From NCBI GenBank assembly GCA_029779755.1, contig JAKOZZ010000184.1, positions 1 through 58,460 of the forward strand: DNA of 58,460 nt, in the 5' to 3' direction. Below the pieces are notes generated by a model that ran no database searches, was not told where the DNA came from, and saw only the letters and a program-made list of their open reading frames with translations. This DNA is from Pseudomonadota bacterium (GTDB lineage: Bacteria > Pseudomonadota > Gammaproteobacteria > Burkholderiales > Burkholderiaceae_E). Below are positions 27,666 to 37,774 of the stretch, in pieces. The translations under genes were made by a program, and so were the position numbers. How positions within the stretch are numbered: the stretch's first letter is position 1; each line of letters starts with the position of its first letter.

Positions 27666-28853
27666 ATGAACGCCCCGATGAACGCCCCGATGAACACCAT
27701 CGCCCGCATCTCCGAGTTCCACGCCGAGCTCACCGCCTGGCGGCGCGACCTGCACGCGCACCCCGAGCTGGGCTTCGAAGAGACCCGCACGGCCGACCTG
27801 GTCGCGCAGCGGCTCGAGCAGTTCGGCATCGAAGTGCACCGCGGCGTCGGGCGCACCGGCGTCGTGGGGGTGCTGCGCAACGGCAGCGCGAAGAAGGCGA
27901 TCGGGCTGCGCGCCGACATGGATGCGCTGCCGATCGACGAGACCAACGGCTTCGACCACCGCTCGCAGCACAAGGGGCGCATGCACGCCTGCGGTCACGA
28001 CGGCCACACGACGATGCTGCTGGGCGCGGCGCGCTACCTGGCGCAGACGCGCAACTTCGACGGCACCGTCCACTTCATCTTCCAGCCCGCCGAGGAAGGC
28101 CTGGGCGGCGCGCAGGCGATGATCGCCGACGGCCTGTTCCGGCGCTTTCCCTGCGACGTGCTGTTCGGCATGCACAACCGGCCCAAGCTCGCGGTCGGCC
28201 GCTTCAACGTGCGGGCCGGGCCGATGATGGCGGGCGGCGCGTTCTTCGACATCGACGTCACCGGCGTGGGCGCGCACGGCGCACGTCCCGAGACCGGCGT
28301 CGACGCGGTGATGGTGGGGGTGCAGATCGCCTCGACCCTGCAGACCATCGTGTCGCGCAACGTGCGCCCGGTCGACACGGCGGTGCTGTCGATCACGCAG
28401 TTCCACGCGGGCGACGCCTACAACGTCATCCCCCAGACCGCGCGGCTGTCGGGCACGGTGCGCGCGTTCTCCAAGGACGTGATGGCGCTGGTCGAGCAGA
28501 ACATGCGCCGCGTGGCCGACGGCGTCGCCGCCTCGATGGGCGCCAGTGCCAGGGTCGATTTCCGCGTGAACTTCGCGCCGCTGGTCAACGACCCCGAGCA
28601 GGCCGAGTTCGCCGCGGCCATCTGCGCCGAGCTGGTCGGCGCCGACAAGGTCGACCGCGCGCCGGCCCTGGTCATGGCGTCGGAGGACTTCTCCTACATG
28701 CTCGAGCAGGTGCCCGGCTGCTTCATCAACATCGGCAACGGCGACGCCGAGGGCGGCTGCGAGGTGCACAACCCGGCCTACGACTTCAACGACGCCGCGA
28801 TTCCGCTGGGCGCGTCGTTCTTCGCCCGCGCCGTCGAGCGCTACCTGGCATGA
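27666..28853 (+). CDS. M20D amidohydrolase (hippurate hydrolase-like)
   Basis: Protein of 395 residues of the HipO/IAA-amino-acid hydrolase type. Motifs: LRADMDALPIDE, HACGHDGHTTMLLGAARYL (metal-binding), FIFQPAEEGLGGAQAMIADGLF (catalytic Glu pair), VGAHGARPETGVD, and the final EDFSYMLEQVPGCFINIG. The N-terminus is MNAPMNAPMNTIAR, a 12-bp tandem duplication giving three candidate start codons (27666, 27678, 27690). It probably releases an amino acid or aromatic acid from an amide. Next genes suggest further processing by a PLP enzyme. Confidence 0.9.
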   Translation: MNAPMNAPMNTIARISEFHAELTAWRRDLHAHPELGFEETRTADLVAQRLEQFGIEVHRGVGRTGVVGVLRNGSAKKAIGLRADMDALPIDETNGFDHRSQHKGRMHACGHDGHTTMLLGAARYLAQTRNFDGTVHFIFQPAEEGLGGAQAMIADGLFRRFPCDVLFGMHNRPKLAVGRFNVRAGPMMAGGAFFDIDVTGVGAHGARPETGVDAVMVGVQIASTLQTIVSRNVRPVDTAVLSITQFHAGDAYNVIPQTARLSGTVRAFSKDVMALVEQNMRRVADGVAASMGASARVDFRVNFAPLVNDPEQAEFAAAICAELVGADKVDRAPALVMASEDFSYMLEQVPGCFINIGNGDAEGGCEVHNPAYDFNDAAIPLGASFFARAVERYLA

Positions 28854-28879
28854 CGACGATGTCCGGACGGATCCGCACC

Positions 28880-28911
28880 GGCGTCGCACGCGGCGTCGCA
28901 CGCGGCGTCGC
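28880..28911. repeat. 12-bp tandem repeat
   Basis: GGCGTCGCACGC repeated 2.7 times, perfect, in the 73-bp gap just upstream of the PLP ammonia-lyase gene. Confidence 0.75.
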
Positions 28912-28926
28912 CGCGTGTCTCGCGCC

Positions 28927-29913
28927 ATGAGCGCCCCCGGGTTCGACGGTCTGGCGATCGGCCCGGCCGACGTCGAAGCGGCCGCCGCACGGCTGGACGG
29001 GGTTGCGCACCGCACGCCAGTCCTCACCTCGCGCACCGCCGACGAACGCACCGGCGCGCAGCTGTTCTTCAAGTGCGAGAACCTGCAGCGCATCGGCGCG
29101 TTCAAGTTCCGCGGCGCCTACAACGCGCTGGCACGGCTGCCCGACGCGCAGCGCCGGGCCGGGGTGATCGCCTTCTCGTCGGGCAACCACGCCCAGGCGA
29201 TCGCGCTGTCGGCGCGACTGCTCGGCATGCCCTCGGTGGTGGTGATGCCGGCCGATGCGCCGGCGCTCAAGATCGCCGCCACGCGCGGCTACGGCGCCGA
29301 GGTCGTGCTGTACGACCGCTACACCGAAGACCGTGAAGCGATCGGCGCCCGCATCGCCCGGGAACGCGGCATGACGCTGGTGCCCCCGTACGACCATCCG
29401 GACGTGATGGCCGGCCAGGGCACGTCGGTGCTCGAACTGATCGACCAGGTCGGGCCGCTCGACGCGCTGGTGGTGTGCCTGGGCGGCGGCGGCCTGCTGT
29501 CGGGCTGCGCCGTGGCCGCGCATCATCGCGCGCCCGGCGTGCGGGTGTTCGGCGTCGAGCCCGCGGCCGGCAACGACGTGCAGCAGTCGCTGCGCAGCGG
29601 CCGGCGCGTGCGCATCGACGTGCCGCACACCATCGCCGACGGGGCGCAGACGCAGCAGGTGGGCGCCCTCACGTTCCCGGTGATCCAGCGACTGGTCGAG
29701 GACGTCGTCACGGTCGACGACGTGCAGCTCGCGCGCACGATGCGCTTCTTCGCCGAGCGCATGAAGCTCGTCGTCGAGCCCACCGGCTGCCTGGCGGCGG
29801 CGGCGCTCCTCGAAGGCGTGCTGCCGCTCCCCGGACTGCGCGTGGGGATCATCGTCAGCGGCGGCAACATCGCGCTCGAGCGCTATGCCGAACTGCTGGT
29901 GCGCGATCCGTAG
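28927..29913 (+). CDS. PLP-dependent threonine/serine dehydratase-like enzyme
   Basis: Fold-type II PLP enzyme of 328 residues from ATG 28927 (the track's first start is GTG 28915). The PLP lysine lies in GAFKFRGAYNAL, the phosphate and substrate loops in FSSGNHAQAIALSARLLG and CLGGGGLLSG, and VSGGNI near the C-terminus. No ACT regulatory domain follows, so this is the short catabolic form (threonine dehydratase, serine racemase or threo-3-hydroxyaspartate ammonia-lyase). Sequence alone does not settle the substrate. It lies downstream of two deacylases that could release its amino acid substrate. Confidence 0.87.
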   Translation: MSAPGFDGLAIGPADVEAAAARLDGVAHRTPVLTSRTADERTGAQLFFKCENLQRIGAFKFRGAYNALARLPDAQRRAGVIAFSSGNHAQAIALSARLLGMPSVVVMPADAPALKIAATRGYGAEVVLYDRYTEDREAIGARIARERGMTLVPPYDHPDVMAGQGTSVLELIDQVGPLDALVVCLGGGGLLSGCAVAAHHRAPGVRVFGVEPAAGNDVQQSLRSGRRVRIDVPHTIADGAQTQQVGALTFPVIQRLVEDVVTVDDVQLARTMRFFAERMKLVVEPTGCLAAAALLEGVLPLPGLRVGIIVSGGNIALERYAELLVRDP

Positions 29914-30146
29914 CGCGCACCGCCACCGGACCCCACGCACCGCGACCCCGTACCGCACCCCCCCCCGCACCGCAGCCGCGTCGCATCCGCCACCGGGGCC
30001 CTGCGCAGCCGCGCCGCGCGCACCGCCGATCCGGGCGTCGGGTGCACCGGGGCGCGGCGGCCGCGGCGGCACGTGGTGCACGGCGCGGCCCGAGTGCCAT
30101 CGCATCGCCCCCGGACAACACACGAATACAACCTCCAGGAGACCTC

Positions 30147-31391
30147 ATGACCGCCCCCTCCCCCAGCCCCGCCACCGCCGACCCGGAGGATCACGGCCCC
30201 CTCACCGGCGTGCGCGTGATCGACCTCACCCAGGTGCTGATGGGCCCGTTCTGCACGCAGCTCCTGGGCGACTTCGGCGCCGACGTGATCAAGATCGAGC
30301 CGCCCTCGGGCGACACCTCGCGCGGCATCGGACCGATGAAGTCGCCCGGCATGGGCCACGACTTCCTGCACATCAACCGCAACAAGCGCGGCATCGTGCT
30401 CGACCTCAAGCATCCCGAGGGCCTCGCGGCGATCAAGCGTCTGGTCGAGACCGCCGACGTGCTGGTCTACAACGTGCGCCCGCAGGCGATGGCCCGCCTC
30501 GGCCTGCAGTACGAGGCGCTGGCCGAGATCAATCCGCGCCTGATCTACGTCGGGGTCTTCGGCTATGGCCAGGACGGCCCGTACGCGGCCAAGCCCGCGT
30601 ACGACGACCTGATCCAGGGCGTGATCGGGCTGCCCTCGCTGATCGCCCAGGTCGGCGACGGCGTGCCGCGCTACGTGCCGCTGGCGTTCGTCGACCGCAC
30701 GGTCGGCCTGGCCGCGGTGAACGCCGTGACGGCCGCGCTGTACCGGCGCGAGAAGACCGGCCGCGGCCAGCGCATCGACGTGCCGATGTTCGAGACGATG
30801 GTGCCGTTCATCCAGGCCGAGCACATGGCGGGCGGCACGTTCAGCCCGCCGCTGGGCCCCGCCGGCTATCCGCGGCTGCTGGCGCGCGAGCGCACGCCCT
30901 TCCCGACCAAGGACGGCCACGTCTGCGCGCTGATCTACAACGACAAGCAGTGGCGCAGCTTCTTCAAGCTGATCGGCGACCCCGAGCGCTTCGACCGCGA
31001 CCCGCGCCTGGCGAACATCGGCGTGCGCACCCAGCACATCGGCGCGCTGTACGCCGAGGTGGCCGAGGTGCTGCGCACCCGCACCACGGCCGAATGGCTC
31101 GAGGCGCTCGAGCGCGCCGACATCCCCGCGGTGCCGCTGCACACGCTCGAGTCGCTGCTCGACGACCCGCACCTGAAGGCGATCGGCTACTTCGAGACGG
31201 TCGAGCACCCCAGCGAAGGCACGATCCGGCAGATGACGGTGCCGGGCACCTGGTCGGAGTCGAAGCCCGGCATCCGGCGGCTCGCACCGAAGCTCGGCCA
31301 GCACAGCGCCGAAGTGCTCGCCGAAGCCGGCTACACGCCGGACGAGATCGCGCGCATGCTGGCCGCGGGCGTGACGCGGCAGGCGCAATGA
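30147..31391 (+). CDS. CaiB/BaiF-family CoA-transferase (class III)
   Basis: Transfers CoA between carboxylic acids; 414 residues from ATG 30147, preceded by CCAGGAG. Motifs: LTGVRVIDLTQVLMGPFCTQLLGDFGADVIKIEPPSGDTSR at the N-terminus, NRNKRGIVLDLKHPEG, and YDDLIQGVIGL with the likely catalytic Asp. It precedes two acyl-CoA dehydrogenase genes, giving a plausible activate-then-oxidise module for an organic acid. The 233-bp gap upstream holds an uninterrupted C8-9 run near 29960 and no gene that I can support. Confidence 0.92.
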   Translation: MTAPSPSPATADPEDHGPLTGVRVIDLTQVLMGPFCTQLLGDFGADVIKIEPPSGDTSRGIGPMKSPGMGHDFLHINRNKRGIVLDLKHPEGLAAIKRLVETADVLVYNVRPQAMARLGLQYEALAEINPRLIYVGVFGYGQDGPYAAKPAYDDLIQGVIGLPSLIAQVGDGVPRYVPLAFVDRTVGLAAVNAVTAALYRREKTGRGQRIDVPMFETMVPFIQAEHMAGGTFSPPLGPAGYPRLLARERTPFPTKDGHVCALIYNDKQWRSFFKLIGDPERFDRDPRLANIGVRTQHIGALYAEVAEVLRTRTTAEWLEALERADIPAVPLHTLESLLDDPHLKAIGYFETVEHPSEGTIRQMTVPGTWSESKPGIRRLAPKLGQHSAEVLAEAGYTPDEIARMLAAGVTRQAQ

Positions 31392-31398
31392 TCCGGTG

Positions 31399-31470
31399 CC
31401 CCATCGCCGGGCGGCGCCGCGGTCCCATCGCCGGCCGGCGCCGAGGACCCGACACCGGGCGCCGCCGCCC
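31399..31470. repeat. 24-bp tandem repeat
   Basis: Three 24-bp units (CCCATCGCCGGSCGGCGCCG type, the third degenerate) in the 148-bp gap between the CoA-transferase and acyl-CoA dehydrogenase genes. Confidence 0.75.
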
Positions 31471-31493
31471 GGCCGCCCCGCACGGCACCGCTC

Positions 31494-31514
31494 TAGAATC
31501 GTCGCGAGCGACGA
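31494..31514 (+). promoter_or_regulatory. Putative -10 abutting a palindrome
   Basis: TAGAAT (31494-31499) runs directly into TCGTCGC-GA-GCGACGA (31499-31514), 7-bp perfect arms. The site lies 26 bases before the acyl-CoA dehydrogenase start and could be an operator over the transcription start. No good -35 is visible. Confidence 0.4.
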
Positions 31515-31539
31515 CCCACGGTTTCGAAGGACGGACGAC

Positions 31540-32682
31540 ATGGATGCACTGAACATCAACCCCTGCACGCTCGACGCGGGCTGCGAAGCCCTGCGCCTCG
31601 AGGTGCGCGAGTTCCTCGCCGAGAAGCTCGCCAACCACCCGCCGCGCTCGCGCGCGAAGAACTGGACCGACGCCAGCCCCGAATTCAGCCGGGCGCTGGG
31701 CGCGCGCGGCTGGATCGGCATGACCTGGCCGAAGGAGTTCGGCGGCCATGAGCGCACCAGCCTCGAGCGCTACGTGGTGCTCGAGGAGCTGCTGGCTGCC
31801 GGCGCGCCGGTGGCCGCCCACTGGATCGCCGACCGCCAGAGCGCGCCGCTGCTGATGCGCTACGCCGATCCGGAGGTGGCGCGCAAGGTGGTGCCGGGCA
31901 TCGCCCGCGGCGAGACCTACTTCTGCATCGGCATGAGCGAGCCGAACTCGGGCTCGGACCTCGCGTCGATCCGCACCAAGGGCGAGAAGATCCCCGGCGG
32001 CTGGCGCATCAACGGCAGCAAGGTGTGGACCTCGTTCGCGCAGCACGCGCACTACATGATCGCGCTGGTGCGCACCGACTCGAGCGCGGCGAGCAAGCAC
32101 TCGGGCCTCACGCAGTTCATGATCGACATGAAGACGCCGGGCCTGACGGTGCGTCCGATCATCAACCTCACCGGCGAGCACGACTTCAACGAGATCTTCC
32201 TCGAAGACGTCGAGGTGCCCGACAACCACGTGATCGGCGCCCCGGGCGACGGCTGGAAGCAGGTCACCGCCGAGCTGGCGTTCGAGCGCAGCGGCCCCGA
32301 GCGCTACCTGTCGAGCACCCAGCTGGTGGCCGAGATGGTGGGCGCCGCCGACGCGGCCAACCCGCGCCACCGCGTCGCGCTCGGCCGGCTGGTCGCCAGC
32401 TACGCGGCGCTGCGCCAGATGTCGCTGGGCGTGGCCGGCATGCTCGCCCGCGGCGAGAACCCCGCGCTGCAGGCCTCGCTGGTGAAGGACGTGGGCGCGG
32501 TGCTCGAGCAGGGCATCCCCGAGATCGCACACGACCTGTTCGGCGGCTCGCTGCTCGACCCCGACTCGAGCCTCGCCGACGTGCTGGACTACACCACGAT
32601 GTCGGCCCCCTCGTACTCGCTGCGCGGCGGCACCCGAGAGATCCTGCGCGGCATCATCGCGCGCGGGCTGGACCTGCGATGA
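31540..32682 (+). CDS. Acyl-CoA dehydrogenase (large-subunit type)
   Basis: Protein of 380 residues from ATG 31540 (MDALNINPCTLD). Family motifs: GWIGMTWPKEFGGHERT, FCIGMSEPNSGSDLASIRT, WRINGSKVWTSFAQHAHYM, GDGWKQVTAELAFERSGPER, and C-terminal SLRGGTREILRGIIARGL. The arrangement, directly followed by a shorter-motif paralogue whose ATG overlaps this stop (ATGA), resembles heteromeric acyl-CoA dehydrogenase pairs known for dicarboxylic acids (pimeloyl-CoA dehydrogenase) and side chains. The substrate is inferred only loosely from the upstream CoA-transferase. Confidence 0.9.
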   Translation: MDALNINPCTLDAGCEALRLEVREFLAEKLANHPPRSRAKNWTDASPEFSRALGARGWIGMTWPKEFGGHERTSLERYVVLEELLAAGAPVAAHWIADRQSAPLLMRYADPEVARKVVPGIARGETYFCIGMSEPNSGSDLASIRTKGEKIPGGWRINGSKVWTSFAQHAHYMIALVRTDSSAASKHSGLTQFMIDMKTPGLTVRPIINLTGEHDFNEIFLEDVEVPDNHVIGAPGDGWKQVTAELAFERSGPERYLSSTQLVAEMVGAADAANPRHRVALGRLVASYAALRQMSLGVAGMLARGENPALQASLVKDVGAVLEQGIPEIAHDLFGGSLLDPDSSLADVLDYTTMSAPSYSLRGGTREILRGIIARGLDLR

Positions 32683-33839
32683 GCACCTCGAGCACCCACA
32701 TGAACGACGACACCCCCCAAGGCAGCGAACTGCAGCGCATGTTCGCCGACAGCGCCGAGCGCCTGTTCTCCGAGAACGTCACCAAAGCGCAGATCGAACG
32801 CGTCGAGCGCGGCACCTGGCCGGATGACCTCTGGAAACTCGCCACCGACGGCGGCTTCACCCTCACCACCGCGCCCGAGGCCGCCGGCGGCGTCGGCGGC
32901 ACGTGGGCCGACGCCTATCCGATCCTGCGCGGACTCGGCTACTGGCGCGTGCCGCTGCCGCTGGCCGAGACGATGGCCGGTGCGTGGCTGCTGGCGCAGG
33001 CCGGCCTCGCCATCCCCGACGACGGCGCCACGCCGATCACGCTGATCGAACAGGGCCGGCAGTCGCAGCTCGCCGCGCGGCTCGACGGCGGCACGCTGGT
33101 GCTCGACGGACACGCGCACGGCGTGCCCTGGGCGCGCCACAGCCGCCATGCGGTCGTGTCCCTGCGCCTGCCCGATCCGGCCGACGGCCGACGCAAGCCG
33201 CAGCCGGTGATCGCCCTGCTCGCGCTCGACGGCAACGCCGGCGTCACGGTCACGCCGCAGGAGAACATCGCCCGCGAGCCGCGCGACAAGGTCGCCCTGC
33301 AGGGCGCCCGCTGCGTGGGCTGGGCCGCATGCGGCACCGCGTTCGGCGCCGAGCCCGTCTGGACGCTGGGCGCGCTGCTGCGCTGCGCGATGATGGTGGG
33401 CGCGGCCGAGTCGGTGCTCGCCCAGTCGCTGCAGTACGCCTCCGAGCGCGTGCAGTTCGGCAAGCCGATCGGCAGCTACCAGGCGATCCAGCACACGCTG
33501 GCGATGCTGGCCGGCGAGGTCGGCGCGGCGCGCATGGCCACGCGGATCGCGTTCGACGCGGCAGGCACCGAGTCGACCCTGTTCGACGTGGCCGCGGCCA
33601 AGGTGCGCGCCGGCGAGGCCGCCACGCGGCTGGGCGCGGCCACCCACCAGGTGCACGGCGCGATCGGCTTCACGTACGAGCACACGCTGCACTTCGGCAC
33701 GCGGCGCCTGTGGGCCTGGCGGGCCGACTTCGGCGCCGACGCCGAGTGGGCCGATGCGCTCGGCGCCGCGATGATCGCCGCGGGCGCCGACGGCTTCTGG
33801 CCGGCGATCACGGCGCGGATGCTGGCCCCGCAGGGCTGA
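32679..33839 (+). CDS. Acyl-CoA dehydrogenase (small-subunit type)
   Basis: Protein of 386 residues starting inside the previous stop (ATGA overlap). More divergent than its neighbour: GLGYWRVPLPLAETM near 85 and the well-kept block LQYASERVQFGKPIGSYQAIQHTLAMLA near 260, plus QVHGAIGFTYEHTLHFGTRRLWAW near the end. The usual first FAD loop (the TEP-GSD motif) is not apparent, which fits a partner subunit that lacks full cofactor binding. Probably forms an alpha2beta2 enzyme with the product of the upstream gene. Confidence 0.87.
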   Translation: MSTSSTHMNDDTPQGSELQRMFADSAERLFSENVTKAQIERVERGTWPDDLWKLATDGGFTLTTAPEAAGGVGGTWADAYPILRGLGYWRVPLPLAETMAGAWLLAQAGLAIPDDGATPITLIEQGRQSQLAARLDGGTLVLDGHAHGVPWARHSRHAVVSLRLPDPADGRRKPQPVIALLALDGNAGVTVTPQENIAREPRDKVALQGARCVGWAACGTAFGAEPVWTLGALLRCAMMVGAAESVLAQSLQYASERVQFGKPIGSYQAIQHTLAMLAGEVGAARMATRIAFDAAGTESTLFDVAAAKVRAGEAATRLGAATHQVHGAIGFTYEHTLHFGTRRLWAWRADFGADAEWADALGAAMIAAGADGFWPAITARMLAPQG

Positions 33840-33853
33840 CCGGCGACCGGCAT

Positions 33854-33888
33854 CGGGACGGTGGTGCGCCCGGCGCGCCCCCGTCCCG
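33854..33888. terminator. Bidirectional hairpin between convergent genes
   Basis: CGGGACG-gt-GGTGCGC-ccg-GCGCGCC-cc-CGTCCCG, a 14-bp stem interrupted by one internal loop and containing one G-U pair. It is well placed between the convergent dehydrogenase and deacetylase genes. No U-run follows on either side. Confidence 0.5.
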
Positions 33889-33943
33889 CATCGTCACTCA
33901 CTGCACGGTCACCCGCCGCGCCCCGCACACGCGACCCGCACCG

Positions 33944-34981
33944 TCAGCCGCGCCCCTTCAGGAATCCGTCCAGGAAGCTGACCAGGTTGTCGCCAAGTTC
34001 CGGACCGAGGTAGCCGCCTTCCTGCACCAGCACCGTCGGCAGCCCCATGGCGCCGATCTTCGCGGCCATCCGGCCGAAGCCCGCGGGCGTGATCTTCATG
34101 CCCTGCAGCGGGTCGCTTTCCGAGGCGTCGAGCCCCAGGGCCACCACCAGCACTTCGGGCGCGAAGCGGCGGATGTGCTCGATCGCACGCTCGCCCGCCG
34201 CCAGCCACGGCGCATCTCCGGTGCCCAGCGGCAGCGGCAGGTTCAGGTTGAACCCTTCGCCCGCACCAACGCCGCGCTCGTGCGCGTGGCCCCAGAAGAA
34301 CGGATAGAAGCCGTGCGGGTCGGCGTGGATCGACACCGTCAGCACGTCGCTGCGCGCGTAGAAGATGCCCTGCGTGCCGTTGCCGTGGTGCACGTCGACG
34401 TCGAGGATCGCCACGCGGCGGTAGCGGCTGCGCAGGTGCTGCGCGGCGATCGCCGTGTTGTTCAGGAAGCAGAACCCGCCGGCCATGTCGGCGTACGCGT
34501 GATGCCCGGGCGGGCGGCACAGCGCATACGCCTCGCGCGCGCCGTCGAGCACGCGCTGCGCGGTCGTGACCGCGACCTGCGCGCCCGCGTACACGCCGTC
34601 CCAGGTGTGCGGACCGATCGGGCAGGCGCCGTCGACCTGGTGCCAGCCGGCACGTCCGACGATGCTGCGCGGATAGGTGGGCGGGGTGTGGGCCGGATGC
34701 GCCGGATGGATGTTGGGGATGACCTCGGCGCCCGCGCCTTCGAGCAGCCGCCACTCGCGCTGCGCGACCTGCAGGAAGTCGAGATAGTCGGGCGTGTGGA
34801 TGTCGGCGATCGGGGCCAGGCCGAAGTCGTCGGGCGGCGCGATGGCATGGCCGGCGCGCTGCGCGGCGGCCAGCAGGATGTCGGCCCGCGCCGGCTGCTC
34901 GGCACTCTGGCGCTTCTCGCCGCGCACCAGGAAGAACTTCGGGTCGTGCAGCGCGTGGCGGTCGGTGTGGATGATCTGCAT
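33944..34981 (-). CDS. HDAC-superfamily deacetylase (acetylpolyamine amidohydrolase-like)
   Basis: Zinc hydrolase of the arginase/deacetylase fold. ATG 34981 (MQIIHTDRHALHDPKFFLVRG) gives 345 residues and matches the family start; an earlier ATG at 35053 adds a poorly conserved 24-residue extension. Active site: CRPPGHHAYADMAGGFCFLNN (His-His pair), ILDVDVHHGNGTQGIFY (zinc Asp and His), LGLDASESDPLQGM (second Asp) and QEGGYLGPELG. This set is typical of bacterial acetylpolyamine amidohydrolases. Divergent from the citryl-CoA lyase-like gene. Confidence 0.9.
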   Translation of the reverse strand: MQIIHTDRHALHDPKFFLVRGEKRQSAEQPARADILLAAAQRAGHAIAPPDDFGLAPIADIHTPDYLDFLQVAQREWRLLEGAGAEVIPNIHPAHPAHTPPTYPRSIVGRAGWHQVDGACPIGPHTWDGVYAGAQVAVTTAQRVLDGAREAYALCRPPGHHAYADMAGGFCFLNNTAIAAQHLRSRYRRVAILDVDVHHGNGTQGIFYARSDVLTVSIHADPHGFYPFFWGHAHERGVGAGEGFNLNLPLPLGTGDAPWLAAGERAIEHIRRFAPEVLVVALGLDASESDPLQGMKITPAGFGRMAAKIGAMGLPTVLVQEGGYLGPELGDNLVSFLDGFLKGRG

Positions 34982-35189
34982 GGTCGGACGTCGCTCCGTG
35001 GCGGCAGGCAAGGGGGTCGTGCCATCAGCGGCACTCATACCACGCAGCGCCATCCGCCCGGAAGCCGGCGATCTCGAAAGCCGTGACGTCGCCCGGCCGC
35101 CGTGACCTCGGCCCGGCCGCGCTATCCTCGAACGGTCACGGACGCCCCCGCGCGTCCGCCCTCACCTGCGACCTCCGGAGACGACCCCC

Positions 35190-36005
35190 ATGAGCAGCAC
35201 CCCCACGCCCCCCGCACGCCCCCAGACCCCCATCCGCTCCGACATCGGCTGGAGCACCACCGACCGCATCGGCGTGTTCGGCCGCGACCTGGTCAACGAT
35301 CTCATCGGCAAGGTCAACCTGGGCGACATGGGGTTCCTGGAGATCACCGGGCGCCTGCCGAACGAACGCGAGTCGGTGATGTTCAACGCGATCTCGGTGA
35401 CGCTGGTCGAGCACGGCATGACCCCGTCGGCGATCGCCGCGCGCATGACCTACACCGGCGCGCCCGAGTCGATGCAGGCCGCGATGGCCGCCGGCCTGCT
35501 GGGCCTGGGCAGCGTGTTCGTCGGCTCCACCGAGACCTCGGCGCGCATGCTCACCGAGGCGATGGCCACGCGCGCACCGGGCCAGAGCCTGGAGGCGCTG
35601 GCCGAGGCCACCGTGGAGCGCATGGCGCGCGACAAGCAGCAGATCCCGGGCGTGGGCCACCCGATCCACAAGCCGATCGACCCGCGCACGCCGCGCCTGT
35701 TCGCGATCGCGCAGGCGCAGGGCTTCCACGGCGACTACATCGCGCTGCTGCAGCTGATCGCACGCACCGGCGAACAGCGTCTGAACCGTCCGCTGCCGAT
35801 CAACGCCACCGGCGCGATCGGCGCGATCTGCTGCGAGATGGGCATTCCGTGGCAGGCCTGCCGCGGCATCGCGGTGATGTCGCGCGCGGTCGGGCTGATC
35901 GGCCACCTGATCGAGGAGAGCCGCCAGCCCACCGGCCGCGAGCTGTGGCGCCGCGTCGACGACGAGGCCAGCGCGCACATGAAGGGACGCTTCAGCGGCG
36001 AGTGA
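35190..36005 (+). CDS. Citryl-CoA lyase-like protein (short citrate-synthase fold)
   Basis: Protein of 271 residues corresponding to the catalytic portion of citrate synthase. Motifs: GDMGFLEITGRLPNERE, GLLGLGSVFVGSTETSARML, GVGHPIHKPIDPRTPRLFAIA (the conserved His region, as GFGHRVYK in citrate synthase), and PINATGAIGAICCEMGIPWQACRGIAVMSRAVGLIGHLIEE. Stand-alone short forms include citryl-CoA lyase, which cleaves citryl-CoA to acetyl-CoA and oxaloacetate. Actual substrate could be another 3-hydroxy-3-carboxyacyl-CoA, fitting the acyl-CoA genes nearby. Confidence 0.85.
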   Translation: MSSTPTPPARPQTPIRSDIGWSTTDRIGVFGRDLVNDLIGKVNLGDMGFLEITGRLPNERESVMFNAISVTLVEHGMTPSAIAARMTYTGAPESMQAAMAAGLLGLGSVFVGSTETSARMLTEAMATRAPGQSLEALAEATVERMARDKQQIPGVGHPIHKPIDPRTPRLFAIAQAQGFHGDYIALLQLIARTGEQRLNRPLPINATGAIGAICCEMGIPWQACRGIAVMSRAVGLIGHLIEESRQPTGRELWRRVDDEASAHMKGRFSGE

Positions 36006-36012
36006 CCCGCCC

Positions 36013-37617
<1,605 letters not shown>

Positions 37618-37636
37618 CACCCGAATACCTCGTCAG

Positions 37637-37652
37637 GTACACCGCTGTGTAC
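37637..37652. promoter_or_regulatory. Inverted repeat in the prfC leader
   Basis: GTACAC-CGCT-GTGTAC, 6-bp perfect arms, 20 bases upstream of the prfC ATG and downstream of its promoter. It could be an operator or a leader hairpin. It also lies behind the divergent fic promoter. Confidence 0.45.
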
Positions 37653-37687
37653 ACATTGCCAATCCCGCTCCATCCGAGCGATTCTGC

Positions 37688-37716
37688 ATAATAACCTAAA
37701 GATTGCTTGACATCAA
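37688..37716 (-). promoter_or_regulatory. prfC sigma-70 promoter
   Basis: Reading the minus strand: TTGATG (37716-37711), 17-bp spacer, TATTAT (37693-37688). Expected start about 37681, giving a 65-base leader. Its -35 overlaps the -35 of the fic promoter on the other strand. Confidence 0.65.
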
Positions 37717-37733
37717 AACCTAGAACTTATAAA
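37707..37733 (+). promoter_or_regulatory. fic promoter, overlapping the prfC promoter
   Basis: Consensus TTGACA (37707-37712), then TATAAA (37728-37733) with a 15-bp spacer, or TAAAAC (37730-37735) with 17 bp. The surrounding 100 bp is strikingly AT-rich for this genome. The start codon is about 35 bases after the expected transcription start. Confidence 0.6.
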
Positions 37734-37774
37734 ACATGAAACCCTAAGAATCGCGAGACCACCGTTCCCGGAAA

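Noticed and set aside
24402-29105. 1567-codon open frame on the minus strand
   Set aside because: Only the first-transcribed end of it is absent of function: the part beyond 25988 is antisense to two M20 peptidase genes and an ammonia-lyase start. It is a GC-rich shadow; only the BT1-like portion 24402-25988 is real.
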